Shown: piece by piece, positions 30,658 through 41,474 of the stretch
How positions within the stretch are numbered: position 1 is the first letter of the stretch
Layout: each line of letters starts with the position of its first letter
Assembly: GCA_003999685.1 (NCBI GenBank)
Contig: CP021222.1
Coordinates: 806,001 to 870,000 of the forward strand
Reading direction: 5' to 3'
DNA: 64,000 nt
Source: Taiwanofungus camphoratus
Taxonomy: Eukaryota; Basidiomycota; Agaricomycetes; Polyporales; Taiwanofungaceae
Translations under genes and position numbers: made by a program
Notes under the pieces: generated by a model
The model's database searches: none
What the model saw: only the letters and a program-made list of their open reading frames with translations
What the model was told of the DNA's origin: nothing

Positions 30658-31887
30658 TTACAGAAAATCCACAAAGTCGTGGTGCTGAGAGAAGTGGGGG
30701 AATCTTACTCCTTTCGTTTCTTGCCCCTGCTCCTCCTGCTCAGAGGCTTCATCATCCGCCTCGTTTTCATCTTTCATGTTGGCCCTTCGGTTTGGGGGTC
30801 CTGTTCCCCGACCTGAGGTTCGCTCTGGGCAGTCTTTGGCCAGGTGCCCCTTATTGTGGCATTTGTAGCAGGAGCCCGTCCTTCGGTCTTGCAAGCGCTG
30901 ATGGTCTGGCTTCCCACTGTCAAATGCCCTTGCTGCGACTCGTGGAGGGGTTTTCGAAGTTCTTTGAGCGGCATCGATGGCCTTGTTGTTTCGATAGGCC
31001 CTGTCCCGTTGGGCAGCAGCTTCCTTCCATCCTTCTAGGGTTGTGGGGGCTACATCTCGTTCCATGATTCGGACTCGCATGGTGCTGGGTAGTTTTTCTC
31101 GGTACCAGGCCATAAGGGCACTTTCTTCGGTGATTTCTGCCCTGCGGGCCAGTCGGTCGAACTCCTCGTTGAAATCGGCAATGGGTTTGTCGTAGGTGTA
31201 GACCAAGTTCCGTAGTTCGATGGCTGCAGAGACCTCCTCCTCTATTACCCCGAACCTTTTGATGAACTCGAGAGCGACATTCCTGAAAGTGCCGTACCCC
31301 CGGCTCACCCCTCGGATGAGGGGGTGGGGTTCGAGTGCCTTTTCGGTGAGAGTATCGGCCCAGGCACCAGCATGGCCTTCGAGGTGGCCAAGGAAATTGC
31401 CGACCTTTTCTCGTTCGGAAGCAGAGGCCCATCGCTCGGTGTCAAATCTTCGGGCAAATTGGATGAGGAAGTGTCGGGCATCCTCTCGCTTTCCAGAGAA
31501 CTTAGTAATTTCTGGCTCTTTTCGGTCCGGTACCCTTGCAGCTCCCTGTGGGAGGGGCGTTCCTCCAGACGGCTGCCCCCCTCCAGGGGGTCCTCCCCCA
31601 GGGGGTCCTCCTCCCCCAGGTGGTCCTCCTCTACCGGGTAGTCCTCCTCCACCGGCCACTCCTCCGCCAGGTGTTCCTCCTCCGCCAGGTGGTCCTCCTC
31701 CACCAGGTGGTCCTCCTGGGGGTCCTCCACTCTCGTCATAAGGTGGTCCTCCTTCGAGGGGGCCTTCCTCCCCCAGCCCATCGTCAGGCGGTGGCCCTGA
31801 TTCCCCTATTCCTGATCGGAAAGAGCTCAAGCCACGGAGTGTTTCCGGGGTGGAAGGGGATGTTTTTCCTGTTCCTTCAGTCTCCAT
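30658..31887 (-). CDS. Gag of the chromovirus
   Basis: 409 codons. The N-terminal region is Gly/Pro-rich with GGPP repeats. The middle is a Ty3-type capsid region (TKFSGKREDARHFLIQF, FDRLARRAEI). At the C-terminus there is one CCHC zinc knuckle, CYKCHNKGHLAKDC, and an acidic end. Pol follows after a few bases in another frame; families of this kind use frameshifting or re-initiation there. The leader between Gag and the 5' LTR (31888-32782) has a further open stretch without a clear start, whose role I cannot assign. Confidence 0.9.
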   Translation of the reverse strand: METEGTGKTSPSTPETLRGLSSFRSGIGESGPPPDDGLGEEGPLEGGPPYDESGGPPGGPPGGGGPPGGGGTPGGGVAGGGGLPGRGGPPGGGGPPGGGPPGGGQPSGGTPLPQGAARVPDRKEPEITKFSGKREDARHFLIQFARRFDTERWASASEREKVGNFLGHLEGHAGAWADTLTEKALEPHPLIRGVSRGYGTFRNVALEFIKRFGVIEEEVSAAIELRNLVYTYDKPIADFNEEFDRLARRAEITEESALMAWYREKLPSTMRVRIMERDVAPTTLEGWKEAAAQRDRAYRNNKAIDAAQRTSKTPPRVAARAFDSGKPDHQRLQDRRTGSCYKCHNKGHLAKDCPERTSGRGTGPPNRRANMKDENEADDEASEQEEQGQETKGVRFPHFSQHHDFVDFL

Positions 31888-32782
31888 TTGTCGTTCTGTC
31901 CGTTCAATGTCAGGATCGGTTAGTTCTGAGCTGGAGCCTTCGTCGGAGGGTGGGTCGGTTTCGTCAAAGGTTGTCCAGCGGGCCTGGATGAGGGCACGAT
32001 TGGTTGGAGTACAAGGTTCGAAATCACTTCCCCTGTAGAGTGCAGAGTCGTAGCGGTGAGGGCACGGTTGCGTTGAGCAGACCCTCCAGTTAGAAGTCTT
32101 CGTGTAATGTCGGTGTACGTCCCGATTGTTCTCCGCTTGATATCGATGAGCCTTCCCGGCGCACGTCAGGGTCGACCTCCGTCTCGTTTTGGAGGATGGA
32201 TCCAGCTTGCCACCAGCGATAGAAATCTTGGGCGCTCAGTAGCCTTTGATATAGGTTCACGATTATGGGAACGGCCAACTGAAATGAGAAACGTGGGTTT
32301 GAGAGCACCTTCTGAGCAGTGAGGATACGGTGGTCAAGGACTTCGTCAAAATCTTCAGAGGGAGTGGGAGGTAGTGGTCGGCTCCCTTCCCTACTTGCCA
32401 GCCTGTCGTGATTTTCTAATACAGCTTGCCAAGCGTCGCTGGCTCTGGAGATGCGGGAGCGGGTGTAAAGGATCAGCTCTCTCTGTTCAGCTGGGAGGAA
32501 GCTGGTGGAACTATCGGCGTGGAGAATGGCTCTGAGGTTGCGCTCCGCTCGATCCAGGACCTCTTCTAAAGTCGGGAGCGTAGGGTCAAATGCTGCGTGA
32601 TCCAGCTCTTCTTCTTGTTCGTAGTCGATATCAAAAGGTCGTTGATAATCCGTGGTGATCAGTACTAATCTTATGAGTACGCTGACCTCGCCTTCTTCGA
32701 GACCGGTACGGGTCTTTTAGGCACTGTCTTCTTGTGACTTCTCGAACCAGGACGGGTTCGGGTTTGTGGAGTTGTATTCTAG

Positions 32783-33285
32783 TGTTACCGGGGAGTTCAC
32801 CCTGATAATGCTGCAGAAGCTTGGAGCGGTGTGCAGCGAAGGGTCGAAGAGGAGCGATGGTGACGACAAGTCACAATCCTCGGTAGTCTTCAACTACAAG
32901 CCCTATGTAGTCGCGATAGTCTTTCACGGGCTTCTTGCGGTGCAAGGAGATGTGTGAAGACTAGCGTGTATTGGTACTAATGCGTAGTACACTTTAGGAA
33001 GGATGAACGAAGAGAATACGACTAGGGGAACCTCCAACAGTGGGACTCCCCTTTATACTGCCACCATCAGCCCCCAGGTATACTAGCAGCCCCCCAGAGA
33101 CCGCATAAGGTGAGAGGAGTCAGCGGCACGAAAGTACATAACTACCATGGCGTAAGCGGGGACGGTCGGCCCGTCAGTCAATCTGGGTAAATAAGGTGTG
33201 GAAGGGATGCCGCGCGTCCATGGTGTGACAAACAAAGGGAAAGAAAAAAAAACGAACACGTCTCTGGTCCTATCCGACAGTAACA
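32783..33285 (-). repeat. 5' LTR of the chromovirus
   Basis: 503 bp, TG...CA ends, near-identical to 25542-26044; the promoter-bearing LTR for the minus-strand element. Target duplication GCTTG follows at 33286-33290. Confidence 0.93.
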
Positions 33286-33290
33286 GCTTG

Positions 33291-34673
33291 CAATGACAGT
33301 GATATTTATCATTTTGCATATTGGCTTATTTTTTGGCTTGAGATCTTTGTCTGGAGATTACAGTATATACTAATTGACATTTTTTTGTGCATTTATGGAT
33401 GCTGTGAGATTGAAAGCATCCTTGTCTGGAGGTAACTAGGATAAGTGTATTTTGATGATCAATCAGCAGTTTCTGCATCCTTGTTCATCTTTAAATAGCC
33501 ATTCACACAAATCACCCAGTCTAGCTGCTATTTTCCCAACTGTGTCATAGGCAAATTTCTGAAGTGGTCATTAACATAAAATAGAAAATTATACCTCTTA
33601 GTAGACTGAACTGCATAGTTGTGATATAATGATAGAGGGCAGCTAAACACTCAAGTCACAATGCATCAGAATACATTGCAATGGCTGGGCTTGGTTCAGG
33701 TCACCAGCATGTGCTGCACTGCAACACTGGTCTACACATGCTTGAATTTCACCAATTGTTCCAAAAGATCAATATGTCTGATATGCATAATTGAGATCAC
33801 TTCTCTCAGAGATGAGTTGAAAGCTTGATGAATACTCTCACTTTTCTCTGTCACATCAATGCATTCTGTCCCAGACCATAATGACAAACAGAATTTCTCT
33901 GTGGTGTACTTCTGTCAATATCATAGAAATCTTCTCCTCCCCTGTTTAGCACTCAACTTAGATGACTAATTGCATCTAATTGTAAATCTGTAGTTATGAC
34001 TGTATTGGACTATGTCTGAGTTATAAGCAGGAAAAATACATATTAAAAAGGTGCTGTGTGCATATTGTCAACCATTCAACACAGACAGATGTGCAATGTT
34101 TACATAACACTTTGATGTAGTCTTCAAATGGCTTCAGCAACAGTGAGAGGTCCCATGATTGCCCATAAAAAACTGTGACTCATCCTAGAACATACCATAG
34201 ATTTGAAAGTACATGAATCACACTGGGAATCATGTCTTAGGAGATGAAATGCTTGACAATATTGCAATGCACCTGTAGCTCAACAGTCACCAATCTTGCT
34301 ACAATATTCATGCTGCTCATTCTCATCCCTTTTAGTGACATCATCAAACTGGACATCAAGGTCCTAAACATCTTCTTTTACAATGTGGCTGTCCTTGCAT
34401 TCAACAATTTCATCATCCTGGGCCTGTTATTTGATGAGGCATCATCACTCAGCTTCAGCATAAATATCTGTCATATAGCAATACACCTTGCTATGGGAGT
34501 TGGAATCTCCCTCAGGAGACTCATAAAGTTCTCCATCCCATAGAGTGTATGACCCATCATAATATCTGTAGGTTCCACCCACACATCTAAAAGTGCTTTG
34601 AGTGCCTCCTTTGAGGGGAGTGAGAGTGACACTTCCACAATCTGGATTTGAACTCCACTAGCAGATGCCATTG
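33291..34673. repeat. CpG-depleted ancient repeat DNA, right part
   Basis: I find no CpG in about 1.38 kb; the first one is at about 34674 (GCGGC), where normal composition resumes. It is the continuation of 24301-25536 across the LTR element. It contains a decayed MTWV-GWP copy at its right end (34240-34650). Nothing else can be assigned. Confidence 0.75.
34240..34650 (-). pseudogene. CpG-deaminated copy of the MTWV-GWP family
   Basis: Aligns with the 3' half of the functional copies on the minus strand: GACATCAAGGTCCT for GACGTCAAGGTCCT, TTTCATCATCCTGGGCCTGTT for TTTCATCGTCCTGGGCCTGTT, and GGAGTTGGAATCTCC for CGAGTCGGAATCTCT. Almost every CpG of the functional copies has become CA or TG, while neighbouring bases are often kept. 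Part of the X segment behind the stop codon is also recognisable. The N-terminal half is missing beyond about 34650. Confidence 0.75.
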
Positions 34674-35399
34674 CGGCACTGGTATGGTGACTCTTTGTGA
34701 CATTCCTCGGAAAAATCATCAAACACTAGTCCCCTCCACCGGAACGTCCTTGAGCACCTCACTATGAAAATAATCAAAAATGTAAGTATATGGCCATGTA
34801 GCCAGGATCCATGACCACAAAATGACACTGCTCCGAGAGCAATCTGTTTAGTTGTTGTGGAGCTAAAAGTTGAACAATGGAAATCTTCAAACACTGGTCA
34901 AATGATAGTACTCCCTTGTCATGCATATCACTGTAATTTGCACTAGTGGAAGACAGGACAACTGGACAGCAGCACAGTGTATCCTTCATTCGAGACCAGG
35001 GGCCGAATCCATGCTTCAGGAAGTGACCCCGTAGGCTGCGACCGCGCATACTCTAACAACTGTCTACTGTGAACAAGGCCGTCTTATAACACAGGAGCAT
35101 GAAAATTGGACGCTGCTTCAGGAACTGTTTGGTGCCGGCTACAAAAGCTAGTGCTTGAGGTGGCACGGCGAGTCTGTTTCGTTGTATATGAACTTGTCTG
35201 ACTACAGTGGCATTTCAAATGGATGATCAAGACATCAATGCTCTCGTGTCGATGTTTGCATTCCCGCCAGACAAAATTGAATAAATACGATTCTCGGAGC
35301 ACGGGCCTGATCCTGATCGAGGCCGATTACGGGTTCTCATCTCCGCCAGTGCTTTATAATTCCAGTGTGACCTCTGTCTGCGGTTTGTGTACATCCACC
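34674..35399. other. Intergenic, no gene seen
   Basis: Normal composition resumes here after the CpG-depleted block. The last few hundred bases are the likely promoter of the downstream esterase gene. Frames of 72-91 codons on the minus strand have no recognisable features. Confidence 0.4.
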
Positions 35400-36305
35400 A
35401 TGGCCGCTAACGTTGAGGATGTTATCATGCTCCTCGGCGACTCGCTCACCCAGGGAGGCTGGGAGCCACACGGCATCGCCCAGAGGCTGGCCTGTGAGTA
35501 CTCACCACTATCTCGTGCGACTGTCATAGCTGAGCCGCAACGCAGATGCGTACAATCGCAAGCTAGACATCATCAACCGTGGCATGTCAGGCTACAACAC
35601 GGACTGGATCATCCCCGTGTTTGAACAGGTACATCCTCCCCCCCGTTCCAGCCAGGTGCCTTTTAATTCTCATGCCGACCGCACGCAAGTGCTTCGCGAC
35701 GCAGCACGAGCAGCAGCACGTCCCGAAAGTGCGCATCCTCACCATCTGGCTCGGCGCAAACGACGCCGCGCTCCCCGGCTCGGACCAGCACGTCCCCCTG
35801 CCCACGTATGCTGCGAACCTGTCCAAGATGATACACATGGTGACAGACACCACCTCGAAATGGTACTCGCCCGATACCCGTATTGTCCTGTTCACCCCGC
35901 CGCCCGTGAACACCTACCAATGGCGCATTGAACAGCGATCATGGGATCCGCCGCAGGAGCTCGACCGCAACTTTGAGGTGACGCGGACGTATGCGGAAAA
36001 GGTGAAGGAGGTGGGGGCGAAAGAGGGCGTGTCCGTCGTCGATCTGTGGACGCGCATCTGGGATGCGTGTGGGCACGTCGAGGAGCAGCTGAGTGAGTAT
36101 CTCTGGGACGGGCTACATCTCAACGAGCAAGGATACGCGGTAGGAGGCTACGTCCCTGTTAGAGGGATAGTGAGCTGATGTGGGCCACAAGATCGTGTTC
36201 GAGGAGTTCATCCGGACAATCAGCGAGAACTACCCGGAGTTGCACTATGACAGGCTGCAGAACGTGTTCATACAGTGCGCACGCACCCTCGTGCTATCGT
36301 CGTGA
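35400..36305 (+). CDS. iah1: SGNH-hydrolase, isoamyl acetate-hydrolysing esterase type
   Basis: A serine esterase of the GDSL/SGNH family, close to yeast Iah1, which hydrolyses acetate esters such as isoamyl acetate. Exons 35400-35493, 35546-35628, 35690-36139, 36192-36305; 246 residues. Block I is LLGDSLTQGGW (Ser15), block II the Gly in NRGMSGYN, block III WLGANDA (Asn83), and block V DGLHLNEQGYA (Asp199, His202), so the complete catalytic set is present. No signal peptide, so probably cytosolic. The last intron uses GCG|GTAGGA and CACAAG as borders; joining there restores the family pattern GYAIVFEEFI. The gene is convergent with rsp5. Confidence 0.9.
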
Positions 36306-36871
36306 GACAACTGGTTGCTCACACTGTATCCCCATATAGCTTCGAACAAGTCAATCTCGAGAACCCCCGGTCTACGCTGGGAAAGAGGAGTATCTTCTGC
36401 GCTCGATGAGTGCTTACGATCGTCGATCAACTCTGTACTTATGAGGAGGACTGTCAGGAATGGACGATCAGTGATCTGTGTCACGGCGTTATTAAATATG
36501 TCGCTGTATTTTACACCGGAAGGAATGCTATCAGTCAGACAAGACATAACACAACACAACCTACACAGGCCAGAGTCCAAAAGGCAGGAGACCAATACAT
36601 TCCTTCGGCTCTCGTCGATCCCTATCTCAAGCTCTTTTCGGGCGACCGGGCAGATCATGTATAATCAGGAACATCAGTCAACTATGTCATCACAACAGAG
36701 ACGAAGGCGAGCATATTCTGACTAGAGCAGCGATGCAGACAAACAGCGTGTAGCAGGTATAAAGCAGCAGAACAAGTAAAAGCCTGCCCACGCGAGGTTG
36801 AAATGAGAAGGAGCGATAATTAAGAGAAATCGAAAGGGGGAAGGAAGGTAGAAATCGAATGAAGACACTGT
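36306..36871. other. Convergent intergenic region, no gene seen
   Basis: Between the stop codons of the esterase gene (+) and rsp5 (-); probably both 3' UTRs. A 137-codon frame on each strand (36245-36658 and 36315-36725) has no recognisable family and would overlap the UTRs, so I leave both out. Confidence 0.4.
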
Positions 36872-39848
36872 CTACTCCTGACCGAAACCGACCGTTTCTC
36901 TAAAGTGCAATGCATTAGCGATGAACGGCACAGATAGCCCGAAGAACGCACTCTACAGCCAAGGTCAACTTCTGCTCCAACGTCTGGTAGTCCTTATACG
37001 GTGGTAGATCGATGCGATTGAAACACGTATGGCTCTTCGGCAGCTGGCTCGGGTCGCCCGACTTCTCAATTGTGAACCGCCGCGGCCCATCCGAGCCCTG
37101 CAGGTCCTTGAATCCATTAACCGGTATCCGCGATGTGCCCGTGGCGAACTGCAATAGCCGAGACTTGCGCTCGGGGGGCCAGCTGCGCACGCACTTCCAG
37201 AACCACTGCACGACCTCGTCGTTCACCTCATAGCCACGGTAGTCCGTGAACTTGCTCCAGTCGTCTCTGTGTTCGAGAGGTGCGCACGTCAGCCGGGACT
37301 GAAGAGACAAGGAGCAGACTGCAGACACTTACACGTCGATCTCGGACATACCGCCGATCAAAAGCTCTAGCTCCCGCTCATCGAAGACGTTGATAAGATC
37401 CTGTGGAATCAGCTCGCTGAACCCGGACATGAACGCCTCGAACTGGTCCTTCACACGCCGAGAGATACGGTACTCGACGACACAATTGACATAATCCCTT
37501 TTGTTCTCCTCTGTGACAGGTATGTCTGCGCCGCCAGGCTTGAGTTCGACAGTGACCATCTCGCCAAATCGCTCCTCAGTCGTCGTGAACGTCTCATCGA
37601 TGACATCAGTAATATCATTCTCACTGTGGAGAATCAGAGTTGAACAACCCCTGTTCTGAAGACCACTTACAGCATCCATGTTAGACCACGGTGAAGCTCT
37701 GCATCGACACTCTCGAGATCCGCAAGCGTGACTTTCTTCTTGAGAATCATCTTGTAGAATGCGGTGATGAAATAGGCATCGAGGAAGCGGCGGTGGAAGA
37801 TACCGAGACCCAGGCATCGTCCAATGAACTTGAAGTAGTTCAGATGCTCAGGGTTAACACCGGAAGCAGGGTTGATCTGCAAAGTGTAGTTGTCATGTGC
37901 GGAGTACTCGAAGAGACAGTAGAAGGGATTGAACATCTCGTGGGACAAAAGGAAGAAGAATTCTCTGATCCAAGGATCAGCATCCAGCTCCTATGTCCAA
38001 GCCTTCAATGACACATACCTTGAGAGACCTCCATAGTCCAATCCATCTTCGCCATCGAACTTGATCATCAACCGCTTCTTCAAGTCGCTCGGCGTCTGCC
38101 TCATAATCTCCGCATAACTGTCCTCGAAGATATGGTTCCGCCTGACTTTGATTTGGCAGTTGCCCGGCTGTGCGCGCATCGCAGGCTGGCTCCTGAAGTA
38201 GATCAGCTTCCTGCGGAAGTCGCGCTTGTACTGCGGCACGTTCGCATCGAGCGTCGACGGCAGGCGCGGGTCGTCCCACGTCGTCGTCTTCGTGTTGTGA
38301 TCAACGAAGTACACGCGCGCGGTGCTCGTGAGGCGCATCTCCCAGCCGGACGGCAGTGGCCCGAGCTGCGAGATCGTCTGGGGCTGCAGCGCGCTGTTCT
38401 GCCCGTTCGGGCCCATCACGCGGATGATCGTCTGCCGCCGCGGGTCCACCCACGTTGTCGTACGTGTGTTGTGGTCGACGTAGTACGGGCGGCCCTCGGG
38501 CGTGTAGCGTTCCTCCCAACCGGCTGGGAGCGGGCCTGCGCCCGAGGTGGTGGCGTTGTTGCTCGCCGCGAGGGCGGCGGCGGCGGCGTTCTGGGCCAGC
38601 GAAGACCCGCTCCGCGCGACGTTGCCGGTGTTGGTAGCTTCTAGCATGTCGTCCACGAGGATGCGGCGGTTGTGCTGGTCGCGGGCGGCATTCGTCTCGC
38701 CGTCCTGTGTGTGAGTGTTGACCGTCTGGCTGGACGACGGCCGGTTCCATGTCGTGCTGCGGGTGTTGTGGTCGACATAGTAGGTGCGCCCGAGGGGATC
38801 GATCCGGCGCTCCCAGCCGGGCGGAAGCGGACCATACTGGTCTTCGTGGGGATTGAAGTTGCGCATTGCTGCGTTGTTGTTGGATGCGGTGTGCGCGGTA
38901 GCACTAGCGTTGGCCACCTGGGAGGATGGCTGCGTAGCACCTGTGGACGCAGCTGTACCACCGGTACTGACAGGGCGAGTAGCCGTGTGCGGCTGTGGTT
39001 GTGCGTGCTGCTGATCGTGATCAGGGGCTGCGGCCGCTGGAGCAACGTGGGGCGTAGGCATTGTGACATGGGCGTCTGCACCCTGCGTAGCATGGGCGCT
39101 CGAACTGCGCGATAAGGAGTTCCCACTCGCAGCCAAGTTGTTATTGCTAGCAGCAGGGGAAACGGTGGTGCCAGTCAGCGAAAGTCCAGAGAGCGCCTCC
39201 GAGATTCCGTTCACTTGCGATGGCCCGGGGTTGCTGATGGGTTGGGTGACATTGGTGGAGAGATAGATAATCAGCTTGCCGTGCACGACGAGATTGTCGT
39301 TGGACTTTTTCAAATCCAGAGTGAGCATTTCTGGTGACCACATCAACGATCTGTGATGAGGCACAGCGACATGAGAGCATACCATGGCTGCCGATCTCCA
39401 AGTCTAGAACGTCGCTAACACGAACATTGACGACACCCAAGAAACCCTGGTCCCGCTTCTTGAACTTGCGCTGGTCAAAGATCTGGACTGCAATGACAGA
39501 AGATTCTTTGACGGTACTGTAATGTGATCAGCACCCGGTAAGATGGAGAGTGAAAGAGCCTACATATCAAAGCTCTCATTCCAATAGGGGTTCAGGGTCT
39601 TCTTGATGACGCTGGTCGTATGGGTCTGCTCTGCATCGACAGTGATCACAGCAAAAGGATCAGGGAGGCGGAACACCTCGCGCTTCGACAAGCCATCGAC
39701 AGCGACAACTACAGGTACATGAATACGGGTTATTGACGGACAATCCTCAACAGAATGCTCACCGGTTATCCTAATCTTTCTCCTGCTACAAAGTCAGAAT
39801 CGTCAATGTGGGAAAAGCAGATCAGACTCACGGCTGAGAGGCCGACAT
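36872..39848 (-). CDS. rsp5: HECT E3 ubiquitin ligase, Rsp5/Pub1/NEDD4 family
   Basis: Ubiquitinates membrane transporters and many other targets. Nine exons: 39832-39848, 39763-39785, 39564-39708, 39383-39516, 38019-39330, 37671-37964, 37333-37623, 36952-37266, 36872-36899; 852 residues. Order of domains: C2 at residues 8-130 ([29 protein letters not shown]), a Ser/Thr/Ala-rich linker, three WW domains (each with LPxGWExR, YYVDHNT or YFVDHNT, and TTW), then HECT from about residue 500 to the end. The catalytic Cys is Cys820 in [12 protein letters not shown], and the protein ends EETVGFGQE like yeast Rsp5. First exons of 17 and 23 bp and a last exon of 28 bp were placed by matching the family ends; phases agree throughout. 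Confidence 0.95.
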
Positions 39849-41474
39849 GGCAGCTGAGGAATAAAAGGCCTGGCCTGAAGAGCGAACTATTAATCAACAA
39901 TAAGCTCGAGGTGACCAGGAGTCGTAAGATGGTGAATGTGATGAACGACGACGACGACGGTGAGCAGACGCTGAGCTCAGCCGCAGCAGACTACGGCTCA
40001 TCGCCACAGGCCGGCATCTCCCGGCTTCTAATCGCGCCCAGTCCAGATCTTCAGTCCATCGCCCAGCAAACTCAGCCTTTTCGACGATCCCAAGTACTTT
40101 TCGAAATCATGGAGGCAGACTTACCCTTTCAGAATATTTGAGCAATGGTGTTGACTGCAATTCACTTTCCTGCGAACTTTGGACAGCACATATTGCGATC
40201 CCCCGGTGTCGCACAGCAGAGGGCTCTATCATTCCAGTGATCCCATACATTCTGGCGGCCTAAGCATCTCGTAACAATCCCATTGCTGCAGCAGGCAGTG
40301 AGTGATAAGAACGTAACTCTCCAGCGTAGACAACCCTGATGCACTACTCGCAGTCAACCCGAGCATCGGCGATGCTGAGCTTTGAAAAGGAATGCTCCTT
40401 CTGAGAGCATTAGAAGCAATGCCGCATCAAAAAGACAACGTACGATCGAAGTGGCACTCTCCTCCTACCGTGAAAGCGCAAGCCCGCGTGTCCAGCTGTG
40501 AAGAAGGGCCGAATACCAGTCAAAATTGAGGAAGGCTCGAAGACTTATCAATAACCAGTTGCAAAGTCTCGCACTCCTGTCCGGGACTCTTGATCACCAT
40601 GCAGAGGTCAATAAAAGCTGTCACCTGCCACAGACCTTACCTCGTATGAGTAGCGGTGCAGGACTCCTGTTGCAGTACAACTGCTGACCACATCTAATAT
40701 GTGGGTTGCTTGGAAATATTCCTCGGAACTACGGAAACTGCCTCGGGGCATTTGGCTACACATCAGAGCTGTTCTCAGACGCGACTAAGATTATAGACAC
40801 CAGAATACGACATGATGCTAGAGCCCGGGAGCAAGCTCCTGGTCATTTTGCAAGAAATCGGCCGGGCTACCGACTAATGCAAAAAGGTCAGTGCTGTCCG
40901 TTCCCATGCCGCACTCTTCATGCCTACTCCAGAAACTCCGGGTTTTCTGTACGAAGTGCGTTGACTATGACAAGACGTTTCAGCACGCACTTGTCGCAAA
41001 ACCACCGCTTGCCTTCCCAAAGAAGCGACAAGGCCTTAAGGAGACGATGCAGCGATCACCTGCAGGTGCAAGTCTCAAACGGTCAATCGAGGAAGCCTTA
41101 TTGGTATGAATCACGTTCGGAAGATGAGAAGTGCTCCGAGGTGGAGCCAAAAAAATATTGAGAAATGTTCAGAGTCCTGGCTGAAGAAGATCTTAGGTAC
41201 AAATCAAAGGGAACAGAGAGCGCTCCATCTGGTGAACCAAGTATAGTGTGCTGGGTGTCATCTCTCAGTAAACAGTAACAAAACTATTTTACAAAAATTC
41301 CATGATATTTTATTCTTGAAGGATCTGAGGCGCCGGGGCACTTGAGCTTGAGTCGGTTGGGGACGCCGATACGGGTGGAGACCGTCCCCCTTCCTGGCGT
41401 CGGTCGAGTACGAACAGGGTCAAGCGCACGCGAGCCTAGTTTCTTCCCCAGTGTACTCCCTAGACACGGCTTTT
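39849..41474. other. Intergenic, 1.6 kb, divergent promoters, no gene seen
   Basis: Lies between the starts of rsp5 (-) and the aminopeptidase (+). A 151-codon frame at 40706-41161 has no start context, splice pattern or domain that supports it. The CAAAAAAATATTGAGAAATG stretch and the AT-rich DNA near 41270-41320 may belong to the aminopeptidase promoter. Confidence 0.4.

Larger units (their letters stand above)
25542..33285 (-). mobile_element. Ty3/gypsy chromovirus LTR retrotransposon, looks whole
   Basis: A 7744-bp element on the minus strand with 503-bp LTRs that begin TGTTAC and end GTAACA. It is flanked by the 5-bp target duplication GCTTG (25537-25541 and 33286-33290) and has a polypurine tract inside the 3' LTR. 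Parts: gag, pol (protease, reverse transcriptase, RNase H, integrase, chromodomain) and a third frame before the 3' LTR. The LTRs differ at only two of 503 positions, so insertion is recent on an evolutionary scale, of the order of a million years or less to a few million depending on the rate assumed. It sits inside much older CpG-depleted DNA. Confidence 0.93.

Noticed and set aside
31220-31991. Plus-strand frames opposite Gag.
   Set aside because: They mirror the Gly/Pro repeats of Gag and have no features of their own.
40706-41161. A 151-codon frame upstream of the aminopeptidase.
   Set aside because: Random-looking composition, no recognisable motif, no sensible transcript context.
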